Positions 6,859 to 14,599 of a DNA stretch of 23,703 bases are shown here, piece by piece. A program made the position numbers and the translations under genes. Source of the stretch: Chloroflexota bacterium (GTDB lineage Bacteria; Chloroflexota; Anaerolineae; J102); NCBI GenBank assembly GCA_003353825.1, contig PIVW01000026.1:1-23703 (forward strand), in the 5' to 3' direction. The notes beneath the pieces were generated by a model. It ran no database searches, was not told where the DNA came from, and was given only the letters and a program-made list of their open reading frames with translations. The stretch's first letter is position 1. Each line of letters starts with the position of its first letter.

Positions 6859-9800
6859 ATGCACCGATTCCCCCTACGTGCACTCTTGATCTTGCTGCTC
6901 TTCACGTTACTGGTTCTGCCGGTAAGGGCACAGACTACCGATCAGGACGAACTTATCCTGGTACCCTACCACAATACCTTTGACCGGGTGCGATTTTCTA
7001 TACTGCCGGTCTCTCCCCTGGCTAAATTATCTTTGCAGGGGCAACAGTGGGTCATTGCCAAGACATCTACCGCAGCGCTATCCTTGTTTAGGGCAACTGG
7101 CAGGAATGCGCGTATGCTGTCGTCGAGGACATCAAGTGACGGCGATCTCTACCTGATCGAGCATACTGACGAGCATGGTATGCAGCATCCGCTGCCAGAC
7201 CTGGCAGATTATGGTACGGTTTTGTGGCAGGAGGGGGGTTATACCCTCTTAAAGGCCAGCAAAGATCGGGCGAAATCCCTTTCACGGCGCGGGGTCAAGC
7301 TCATTGTTCTGGACGAAGCGATCCGCCTGACCCCGCGCGCGATCGCTCTGCCTTCCCCGCCGACCTCGGCCGATCTTCATATCGCCTCGGTACTTCCCGA
7401 TCTCACAGCCTCAGAGATCGAAAGTTGGAACAATAAACTGAGCGGTGAAGAAACAGTAGACATTGCCGGCGTCACCCGAAGACTCACCTCACGCTATTCC
7501 TGGTCCACTTTAGGCAGACGCTCAGAGCGTTTTGTCTATGAGCAACTTGAGGGAATGGGCTATGAACCCAGCTACCACGAATATACAACGCCCTACGGCG
7601 ATACTTGGCGCAATGTCGTGGTCGACATCCCCGGCAAGGTAGAGCCGGATCGATTGGTGCTGCTTGTCGGGCATCTAGACAGTATCTCTTATCCTATCAA
7701 TGGCGCTCCCACGAATGCACCGGGCGCCGACGACAATGGCAGTGGCAGCTCAGCCCTGCTGACCATTGCCGCACGGCTACAAGAGGAGCCCTTCTATTAT
7801 ACTTTGCGGCTGGTATGGTTTACCGGTGAGGAATTAGGCTATTGGGGGTCGAAACCTTATGTGAATACGCTCGCCCAGCAAGAGGCCGATGTCGTCGCGG
7901 CCATCAATCTGGATATGATTGGTTATGACGGAAATGGCGATAGAGTGGTCGAGATTCACACTGGGGTCGAGAATCACAACAAGCGTTTGGGCGACCACCT
8001 CGAGGCGGCCAATACGCTCTACGATTTAGGCATGGTGCTGGAGCGGAAAACCACATCGGCTACCTTGTTTAGCGATCACCGCAGCTTCTGGAACCAGGGC
8101 TATGCCTCCTTGTTGGCCATCGAAAACTTCTTCAATGATTCTGCAGAAGACAGCCATGGCAGAGACCGAAATCCCTCCTATCACGCAACCACAGATAGGG
8201 TGGCCCTGGTGGATTTCGATTACATCCTCGGTACGGCTCGCATGGCCATGGCGGCGGCGATGCAACTAGCCCAGCCCGTACCCGATGGAGTTCTCCCCAC
8301 CGACACGCCAACGCCAACACTAAGCCCATCCCCAACCGCGACCCTCACACCAACTCCAACCATCACGCCAACGCCCGGCCCACCGCAAACATGCACGGAA
8401 CTGATCGAGAATGGTGGTTTCGAGACAGGCGATGCCTGGTCTTTGCCCAGCACTGGCGCCACCGGGCGCTATACAAGCAACGAGGCCCATGATGGCAGCC
8501 GCTCGGTTCGTCTGGGACAGCTACCTGCCCAATTGAGTAGCCTGAAACCTGATGTCCGTGACAAAAATCTGATGGGGGAGTTAGCACCAGCAGGTGGAAC
8601 CTGGTCTACGGTTTATCAGACAATTGCTATTCCTGCCGGGGATGACACTGTGACTTTGGACTTCTGGTACCAGCCCCATTCGACCAGCGCCGCAAACGAT
8701 TGGCAAAGGGTATTACTGCTAAGACCTTCCGATTATGCGACCATCAAGCAGCTATATCGCGTGCTGGAGGATGGTGGTAGTTGGACACCGGATTCTGTCG
8801 ATCTAACGTCGTACCGTGGCCGCAGTGTCGTCCTTTACTTCGAAGTATACAATGATAGCAACACGGCTGGCCGCACTTGGATGTATGTAGATGATGTCAG
8901 TGTCAGATCGTGCCAGGGGGCGACCCCCACAACAACAGCTACTGCAACGGCAACAATTACTATTTCGCCAACGCATACGCCTACAGCGACTGATACACTG
9001 ACACAAACGGCCACCCCAACCCCATCTCATACGCCTACGGAAACCCCGACGCCAACGCCCACTGCCACTGACACGCCAACGCTCATTCCAACTCAGACAC
9101 ACACGCCCACGGCCACCGCTACCTCATCTCATACGCCTACGGAAACCCTGACGCCAACGCTCATCCCAACCCAGACACACACGCCCACAGCTACCCCAAC
9201 CCCATCCCCTACGCCTACGCAGACCCCGACGCTAACGTCCACAGCTACTGACACAGCAACGCTCGTCCCAACTACAACACACACGCCCACGGCCACCGCT
9301 ACCCCATCCCCTACGCCTACGCAGACCCCGACCCTGGCGCCCACAACAACCAACACTGCCACACCCACCATGACAGCTTCACCCACGACCCCGCACACTC
9401 CGGCGGTGCGCGTGGGAACAGGCCATATATCAGAGGATGGCACGGTGCAGATTCAGGTCGACATGCTGGACATCGCCGGAGCCGGTGTCGGTGCTGCTAC
9501 ACTCGATATTACCTACGATCCTGACATCTTGGGCGCGACTGCCTGCGACTTTGATCCGCTAGGCCACTTTGATACCGGTATCTGCCATCCCGCCTTTGAA
9601 AATGATGGTGTTGCTCCAGACATTGTACGTATCAATCTTATCAGTGTGTCAGGGCGCAGCGGTTCTCTACCATTGGCGGAAATTACTTTTTCTGCAAAGA
9701 CGACCCTATCTGTGCCCAGTCCTTTATCATTGCTGATCCATGAATTTGCAGATACTGAAGGCAGGCCAATCGCCGTGGCGCCAATCGCCGGAGCCGTCAT

Positions 9801-10470
9801 CGTCCCTGAAACTGAGTTAGGAGATGTGAGTTGTGATTATGCGGTTAATACCATCGATGCACTGTTCATCATGCAGCTAGATGCAGGCATGCGCAACACC
9901 GCTCAAAATTGCCCTATCGCGGAAAACACACTTAACGAGGCCAACTGTGATGTCAGCCAAGACAGCCAGTGTGATACTGTGGACGCTCTCTACATTATGC
10001 AGTGTTATTCCGGCACCGCCAACGCATTTTGTCCGGGGCAACAGGGAGGCGAGGCCAGAAGTCGCCCCAGGGGTAACGATGATCCTATACCTGCCACCCT
10101 ACACATCCTGCCGGCTCGCGGTATCTCTGGTAAGCACATCACCGTTCAAATCGATAGCATCGGCCAAAAACATGTACTCGGTGCAATCGCCTTGGAAGTA
10201 CATTACGATCCCTCTGAACTGCGCTTGATAACCTGTGAACCCGATCCTCCAAACATGTTCGATAGCGAATTCTGCAACCCTGTCGAGACATCCAGCAGCG
10301 TTCCACTTGACCTCATTCGCCTCAACCTGCTCTCGATGAAAGGCGTACAAGGTGACCTTCATCTGGCAGATCTCATATTTGAGGCTGTCGCAGAGAAGGA
10401 AGCTGTTGGGGAATTGTTCCTGCACGTCGATACATTTGCCGGGATTAGAGGTCAGCCGTTAGACTTCTAG
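6859..10470 (+). CDS. Secreted M28 zinc aminopeptidase with NGGFE module and cohesin-dockerin-cohesin tail
   Basis: A 1203-residue exported exopeptidase. Signal peptide 1-25. The M28 domain (about 200-480) keeps all metal-ligand motifs: H272 (GHLDS), D291/D292 (GADDNGSG), E324/E325 (WFTGEELG), D352 (NLDMIGYDG) and H407 (SDHRSFW). The family removes N-terminal residues from peptides with two zinc ions. Next come a short linker, the NGGFE module bounded by C512 and C685, a long Thr/Pro linker (about 686-848), cohesin 1 (about 849-985), dockerin-like pair (about 989-1060) and cohesin 2 (about 1075-1203). AGGAGG at 6844-6849 sets the start. The chain ends at QPLDF, short of the last strand and YLPL tail seen in its neighbour, which suggests a C-terminal truncation by a TAG codon. 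It may attach to the scaffold-like partner (inference). Confidence 0.88.
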   Translation: MHRFPLRALLILLLFTLLVLPVRAQTTDQDELILVPYHNTFDRVRFSILPVSPLAKLSLQGQQWVIAKTSTAALSLFRATGRNARMLSSRTSSDGDLYLIEHTDEHGMQHPLPDLADYGTVLWQEGGYTLLKASKDRAKSLSRRGVKLIVLDEAIRLTPRAIALPSPPTSADLHIASVLPDLTASEIESWNNKLSGEETVDIAGVTRRLTSRYSWSTLGRRSERFVYEQLEGMGYEPSYHEYTTPYGDTWRNVVVDIPGKVEPDRLVLLVGHLDSISYPINGAPTNAPGADDNGSGSSALLTIAARLQEEPFYYTLRLVWFTGEELGYWGSKPYVNTLAQQEADVVAAINLDMIGYDGNGDRVVEIHTGVENHNKRLGDHLEAANTLYDLGMVLERKTTSATLFSDHRSFWNQGYASLLAIENFFNDSAEDSHGRDRNPSYHATTDRVALVDFDYILGTARMAMAAAMQLAQPVPDGVLPTDTPTPTLSPSPTATLTPTPTITPTPGPPQTCTELIENGGFETGDAWSLPSTGATGRYTSNEAHDGSRSVRLGQLPAQLSSLKPDVRDKNLMGELAPAGGTWSTVYQTIAIPAGDDTVTLDFWYQPHSTSAANDWQRVLLLRPSDYATIKQLYRVLEDGGSWTPDSVDLTSYRGRSVVLYFEVYNDSNTAGRTWMYVDDVSVRSCQGATPTTTATATATITISPTHTPTATDTLTQTATPTPSHTPTETPTPTPTATDTPTLIPTQTHTPTATATSSHTPTETLTPTLIPTQTHTPTATPTPSPTPTQTPTLTSTATDTATLVPTTTHTPTATATPSPTPTQTPTLAPTTTNTATPTMTASPTTPHTPAVRVGTGHISEDGTVQIQVDMLDIAGAGVGAATLDITYDPDILGATACDFDPLGHFDTGICHPAFENDGVAPDIVRINLISVSGRSGSLPLAEITFSAKTTLSVPSPLSLLIHEFADTEGRPIAVAPIAGAVIVPETELGDVSCDYAVNTIDALFIMQLDAGMRNTAQNCPIAENTLNEANCDVSQDSQCDTVDALYIMQCYSGTANAFCPGQQGGEARSRPRGNDDPIPATLHILPARGISGKHITVQIDSIGQKHVLGAIALEVHYDPSELRLITCEPDPPNMFDSEFCNPVETSSSVPLDLIRLNLLSMKGVQGDLHLADLIFEAVAEKEAVGELFLHVDTFAGIRGQPLDF

Positions 10471-10495
10471 TGATGACCGGCCAAACCGGACGGAG

Positions 10496-10534
10496 AAGCT
10501 GACGTGAAAACGGTGCGCGTTTTCACGTCAGCTT
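10496..10534. terminator. Perfect 16-bp hairpin between convergent genes, likely bidirectional terminator
   Basis: AAGCTGACGTGAAAAC (10496-10511) and its exact complement (10519-10534) enclose the loop GGTGCGC. It lies between the 3' ends of the M28 gene (plus) and the second ketol-acid reductoisomerase (minus). TTTT lies inside the stem rather than after it, so it is a non-classical terminator. It could also protect both 3' ends. Confidence 0.65.
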
Positions 10535-10583
10535 GATTCAATGGTTAGAATTTCCACCTTTCCTTCGGGGCTCGAATTCAGCG

Positions 10584-11684
10584 TCAACTGGTTTTTCTTC
10601 CTGCGACACCTTTAGTAGCCTCGGAGTACTCTTTCGTCTCTCCTTTTGGACGGAGATCTCGGGTAGCAATGCCTGCCTGCCACATCTCAGAGTTCCGCAT
10701 GTTCTCCAGTTCCTTGCCCAACAGTTCCTGGTAGTCAGATTTGCCACACTCTTCGATAACGCGCCGGGCTTCCGCGCCGGACGCCACCCGCTCGTAGAGT
10801 TCATCGAACACGGGCATGACGGCCTTCTTGAACTTTGGTTTCCAATCGAGCGCACCGCGCTGAGCAGTGGCAGAACAATTGGCATACATCCAGTCCATGC
10901 CATTCTCACCCACAAGCCGAATTAGACTTTCGGTCAACTCCTCGACTGTCTCGTTGAATGCTTCGCTTGGGCTGTGTCCGTGCACTCTTAGCACGTCGTA
11001 TTGCGCCTCCATAATGGCCGCGAGCGCACCCATCAACACCCCACGCTCACCAGTAAGATCGCTGTAGACTTCGTTTTCGAAGGTCGTAGGAAAGAGGTAT
11101 CCCGATCCCATGGCAATTCCCAAGGCGATGCAGCGCTCCCTTGCCCGACCGGTTGCGTCCTGATAGACCGCAAAGCTGGAATTAATCCCGTCGCCTGAAA
11201 GGAAGTTACGGCGAAGCGAAGTCCCCGATCCTTTGGGGGCAACCATAATCACATCGACATCTTTGGGCGGAATTATCCCTGTCTGATCACTGTACGTAAT
11301 GGAAAATCCGTGCGAGAAGAACAATGCGTCACCCGGATTCAGATTCTTCTTGATGGTGGGCCAGATTGCCTGATGAGCCGCGTCAGTGACCAGTATCTCA
11401 ACGATAGTTCCACGCTGAGTGGCTGTTTCTATATCAAACAGGTCTTCTCCGGGCTTCCAGCCGTCGTCCACTGCCCGATCCCAGTCCTTCTTGAATTGTT
11501 TTGACTGGCCAACAATCACATTAAAACCGTTGTCTTTCATATTCAACGACTGCCCAGGCCCTTGTACGCCGTATCCAATTACAGCGATCATTTCACTCTC
11601 TAGAACCTTACGAGCCTTCTCCATGGGGAATTCCTCCCGCATGATTACTTCTTCCTTCACACCTCCAAAATCTACAATAGCCAT
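10584..11684 (-). CDS. ilvC: Second ketol-acid reductoisomerase, Bacteroidetes/eukaryote-like lineage
   Basis: A 366-residue enzyme predicted to catalyse the same reaction as the ilvC at 665-1666, but clearly of another branch. It begins MAIVDFGGVKEEVIMREEFP and has GYGVQGPGQSLNMKDNGFNV (37-56) and VAPKGSGTSLRRNF (148-161), which I recognise from Bacteroidetes-type KARI. Catalytic residues are present: H125, K151, D209, E213, E245, E249 and S271, so it should be active. The last 25 residues are a polar extension. AGGAGG at 11699-11694 is 9 bases before ATG 11684. It stands alone, away from ilvB and ilvN, with its own promoter and no attenuator. It is placed between secreted-protein genes and bracketed by homologous gene ends. 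Horizontal acquisition is likely (inference). Confidence 0.94.
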   Translation of the reverse strand: MAIVDFGGVKEEVIMREEFPMEKARKVLESEMIAVIGYGVQGPGQSLNMKDNGFNVIVGQSKQFKKDWDRAVDDGWKPGEDLFDIETATQRGTIVEILVTDAAHQAIWPTIKKNLNPGDALFFSHGFSITYSDQTGIIPPKDVDVIMVAPKGSGTSLRRNFLSGDGINSSFAVYQDATGRARERCIALGIAMGSGYLFPTTFENEVYSDLTGERGVLMGALAAIMEAQYDVLRVHGHSPSEAFNETVEELTESLIRLVGENGMDWMYANCSATAQRGALDWKPKFKKAVMPVFDELYERVASGAEARRVIEECGKSDYQELLGKELENMRNSEMWQAGIATRDLRPKGETKEYSEATKGVAGRKTS

Positions 11685-11751
11685 AATGCCAATCCTCCTT
11701 TGATTGGACTGTCATCTTCATATAAATTCATAAGAAATCTAACGGGAATTT

Positions 11752-11781
11752 ATTATACTGCTTCATGAAGTCTTCGAGCAA
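11752..11781 (-). promoter_or_regulatory. Probable promoter of the second ketol-acid reductoisomerase
   Basis: On the minus strand a perfect TATAAT (11757-11752) is preceded at 18 bp by TTGCTC (11781-11776). Transcription would start near 11745, about 60 bases before the start codon. The leader is too short to hold an attenuator like that of ilvBNC. Confidence 0.6.
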
Positions 11782-11818
11782 ATAGATATTAACCATCAAC
11801 CCCCTAAACTCCTGGAAG

Positions 11819-11893
11819 TTGATCTTGCACATCGATACGTTTGCCGGGGTTAGCGGTCAGCAGTTAAACTTCTTTGTGCAGGACGGCTCGTAG
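11819..11893 (+). pseudogene. Decayed 3' end of a cohesin-domain gene
   Basis: Reads LILHIDTFAGVSGQQLNFFVQDGS and then TAG. This matches the C-terminus of the M28 protein ([18 protein letters not shown]). At DNA level 42 of 49 bases agree between 11825-11873 and 10420-10468 by eye alignment. It has no start and no upstream domain. Beyond the M28 gene's stop position it continues with QDGS, resembling TRDGF in the 4727-6754 protein, so it may preserve the ancestral ending. Similarity fades upstream of about 11812. Confidence 0.8.
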
Positions 11894-11895
11894 TA

Positions 11896-11909
11896 GGCGA
11901 TTGATCGCC
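11896..11909. other. Short hairpin after the cohesin remnant
   Basis: GGCGAT-TG-ATCGCC, a perfect 6-bp inverted repeat three bases after the remnant's stop codon. It may be a leftover of that gene's terminator. No T tract follows. It lies 53 bp before the S8 protease start and could also act as a protein-binding site. Confidence 0.35.
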
Positions 11910-11961
11910 CTAGCGCCAAAGCGCCTGCTGCAAACTTCGATCCCAGTACCATGATCAATCC

Positions 11962-14250
11962 ATGAAACAAACCCTCATCACCTTACTGGCAACGGTATTA
12001 TTCATCGGCTGGCTGCAGATCTCGGGGCAGGCCGGGAGCGCCGGAGCGCCAGACAGCATCACCGCTGCGGCTGACTTGCGTGAGGAAACACCTCCTGCAG
12101 AGCGACGCCAATTGGACTACCTTTTGGTGAAGATAAAGCCTGGGGCACAGCGCACCGTTCCTGCCAACTTTGTGCATCTTTTTAGCAACTGGTACCGTGT
12201 TCCTGTCGGCACCGAGGAGACCATCCATTCCTCTATGCAGCGCATGCTGGCGGCAGAATATATCCAACTCGTGGAGCAGGATGCTCGCCTCAGTCTGGGG
12301 CCGCTGGCGCAGGTGCCATTCGCCGGTACACGAACCCGGCCGAATCTGATACCAAATGATCCACTCTATGACCTGCAGTGGAATTTCCCGCAGGTCGAGG
12401 TATCACAAGCGTGGGAAACCGGCAGTGGTGATGGAATAACGGTGGCCGTGATCGATTCTGGCGTCTCCATGGGCACAGATCTGGCCTGCGCTAAATTTGT
12501 AGATGAGTACAATGTGCTAACTGGTCAGACCGGGTTGGGGGCTGCGGCTGACGACTTCGGACATGGAACGCATGTTACCGGCACCATAGTACAATGCACG
12601 AACAATCATATCGGTGTTGCAGGTATCGCATATAACACACAGGTCATGCCTATCAAAGCGCTGGACGAGTATGGTTGGGGCACCTATTCAGGTGTCGCAG
12701 TTGGCATCGATTGGGCGCGAACGCATGGCGCCGATATCATCAACCTCTCGTTGAGTGGGCCTTGCGGCACTCAAAAGTGGCCTGCGTGCTCATCAACTAT
12801 CGTCAACGATGCGGTTGAGGCGGCCGCAGCTGAAAACATCGTGCTAGTGGCGGCGGCGGGTAATTACAATCAGAACGAGGTGGGACATCCGGCCAACCAT
12901 CCACACATTATCACAGTAGCAGCCTCTGACTATGAAATGCAGCGCGCTCCTTACTCCAACCGCGGTGATGCCCTGAATATCACGGCGCCGGGGGGTGATA
13001 TGGATAAGGATGTCAACGGCGACGGCCACAAAGATGGGATCCTTCAGCAGAACATCGAAGGTGGGATTTGGGACTTTTACTTCATGGAAGGGACCTCGAT
13101 GTCGGCGCCGCACGTTGCCGGTGCGGCAGCGATATTGTTGGCCTCGGTCCCCAGCGCTACTCGCCTGCAGATCCAAACAGCTTTGGAAAGCAGCGCTATG
13201 GATCTGGGCGCCCCCGGCTTTGACAGCGAATATGGTCACGGTTTGATACAGATCAAACAAGCCCTAACCGCACTACACCAGCTTCTGCTAACCGCCACAC
13301 CTACCAGCACACCTACTAGCACACCTACCAGCACACCTACTAGCACTCCTACCAGCACACCTACCAGCACTCCTACTAGCACTCCTACTAGCACTCCTAC
13401 CAGCACACCTACCAGCACACCTACCAGCACTCCTACTAGCACACCTACCAGCACACCTACCAGCACACCTAATAGCACACCTACCAGCACACCTACCAGC
13501 ACACCTACTAGCACTCCTACCAGCACTCCCAGCCCCACCGTCACTGCCACCGACAGCCCCACAGCCACACCTACTGTAACGGCGACCGCAACTTCTAGCC
13601 CAACCCACACACCTGATCCCAGGCGAGAGTTATGGTTCCCGCTGCTGTTACATTCCTGGCTGCCGCCCACACCCACGCCAACCCCTACGCCAGGGCCCGC
13701 TTGTTTTGAACTGATCGATAACGGTGGCTTTGAGGAGGATGCCGATTGGTTGTTTGCAGGATCGGGCGTCGGATACACGACAGTACATGCCTATCGGGGT
13801 GAGCGTTCGGCCAAAGCCGGGCGCTTGCCCGCACAATTGGCATCAAATAATGTCACAACAACTCCCGGCGTACGCGACTTCTTGGACGGGCAGACATCTG
13901 TCGAAAACGGCGTACTCTCTGGTTTTTATCAGTCATTTTATATGCCGGATGCTATCGCCAGCGCCAAGTTGCAGGTATGGGTACGCCTGGGCAGCCACGA
14001 TACAAGTCAGGCCGATTGGCAGCGTATCAGGCTGCTTACACCCTCCTTCCAGCCACTCGTCGATGTGCTTTATAGTCTGGAACACGATGACATCTGGCAG
14101 GAGATTACCCTGGATTTGTACGCTTACCGGGACCAGAACCTCGTGATCTATTTTGACGTCTTTAACAACGACAACAGTGGCGGGGATCCTACCTGGATGC
14201 TCGTAGATGAAGTCAGTGTTAAGACGTGCGCTCTACGAGATGATGAATGA
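11962..14250 (+). CDS. Secreted subtilisin-like (S8) serine protease with TPTS linker and NGGFE module
   Basis: A 762-residue exported endopeptidase. Signal peptide about 1-24; a prodomain-like region (about 45-115) that in this family chaperones folding and is removed; then the S8 domain (about 130-440). The catalytic triad is visible: D165 (AVIDSGV), H201 (FGHGTHVTG) and S379 (GTSMSAPHVAG). A DVNGDGHKDG calcium-loop-like segment precedes the serine. A (TPTS)n linker (about 447-523) and a WFPLLL patch follow, then TPTPTPG and the NGGFE module bounded by C581 and C756, shared with the two upstream secreted proteins. There is no Shine-Dalgarno before ATG 11962 and no alternative in-frame start upstream. 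It probably works with the M28 aminopeptidase: endo-cleavage followed by end trimming (inference). Confidence 0.92.
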   Translation: MKQTLITLLATVLFIGWLQISGQAGSAGAPDSITAAADLREETPPAERRQLDYLLVKIKPGAQRTVPANFVHLFSNWYRVPVGTEETIHSSMQRMLAAEYIQLVEQDARLSLGPLAQVPFAGTRTRPNLIPNDPLYDLQWNFPQVEVSQAWETGSGDGITVAVIDSGVSMGTDLACAKFVDEYNVLTGQTGLGAAADDFGHGTHVTGTIVQCTNNHIGVAGIAYNTQVMPIKALDEYGWGTYSGVAVGIDWARTHGADIINLSLSGPCGTQKWPACSSTIVNDAVEAAAAENIVLVAAAGNYNQNEVGHPANHPHIITVAASDYEMQRAPYSNRGDALNITAPGGDMDKDVNGDGHKDGILQQNIEGGIWDFYFMEGTSMSAPHVAGAAAILLASVPSATRLQIQTALESSAMDLGAPGFDSEYGHGLIQIKQALTALHQLLLTATPTSTPTSTPTSTPTSTPTSTPTSTPTSTPTSTPTSTPTSTPTSTPTSTPTSTPTSTPNSTPTSTPTSTPTSTPTSTPSPTVTATDSPTATPTVTATATSSPTHTPDPRRELWFPLLLHSWLPPTPTPTPTPGPACFELIDNGGFEEDADWLFAGSGVGYTTVHAYRGERSAKAGRLPAQLASNNVTTTPGVRDFLDGQTSVENGVLSGFYQSFYMPDAIASAKLQVWVRLGSHDTSQADWQRIRLLTPSFQPLVDVLYSLEHDDIWQEITLDLYAYRDQNLVIYFDVFNNDNSGGDPTWMLVDEVSVKTCALRDDE
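13299..13530 (+). repeat. 12-bp minisatellite coding (Thr-Pro-Thr-Ser)n
   Basis: About 18 tandem copies of a 12-bp unit of the type ACACCTACCAGC with third-position variants (ACT/ACC, ACA/ACT) and one Ser-Asn variant (AATAGC). The near-identity of units at DNA level implies recent slippage or unequal exchange. The encoded linker would be extended and is a likely target for O-glycosylation. Copy number probably differs between strains. Confidence 0.93.
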
Positions 14251-14599
14251 TCACTCCGCCGGCAAATTGCTGCCAGCTGCTTAAATCTGGAGAATTTACT
14301 CAGAGGACAGCTTGATTGACAGATACTTGCACCTGTGGTATTTTTGTTCTATCACTAGCTGACGGAGGGGTCCAGGTGAGTCTTTGCGCGAACGTCTAGT
14401 AATAATCGCAGGCAGCTTAGGTTAGTGCGTAAATCTGACAAGATCCGGCACCCTAAATGTAGAGCACATAACCATCATAACAATCTTTCCTTAGCAAAAC
14501 GATCAATCGACCGAACTATTTGACCCGAGTGTAAATATCAGTCAGGCGCAACCTGTGTTTGTACTCGAAGCCAGGTTCATTCACATTACTGGAGTTTCG
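14251..14599 (+). other. Intergenic region before the large surface protein
   Basis: About 350 bp with no gene recognised. A possible promoter lies at 14316-14344 (annotated separately). No clear terminator follows the S8 gene; GGCA/TGCC pairing just after its stop is weak. I see no RNA gene. Confidence 0.5.
14316..14344 (+). promoter_or_regulatory. Possible promoter upstream of the large surface protein
   Basis: A perfect TTGACA (14316-14321) is followed at 17 bp by TATTTT (14339-14344, four of six). It is about 255 bp upstream of the start codon, which would make a long 5' leader. The -10 is weak, so confidence is low. Confidence 0.4.
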
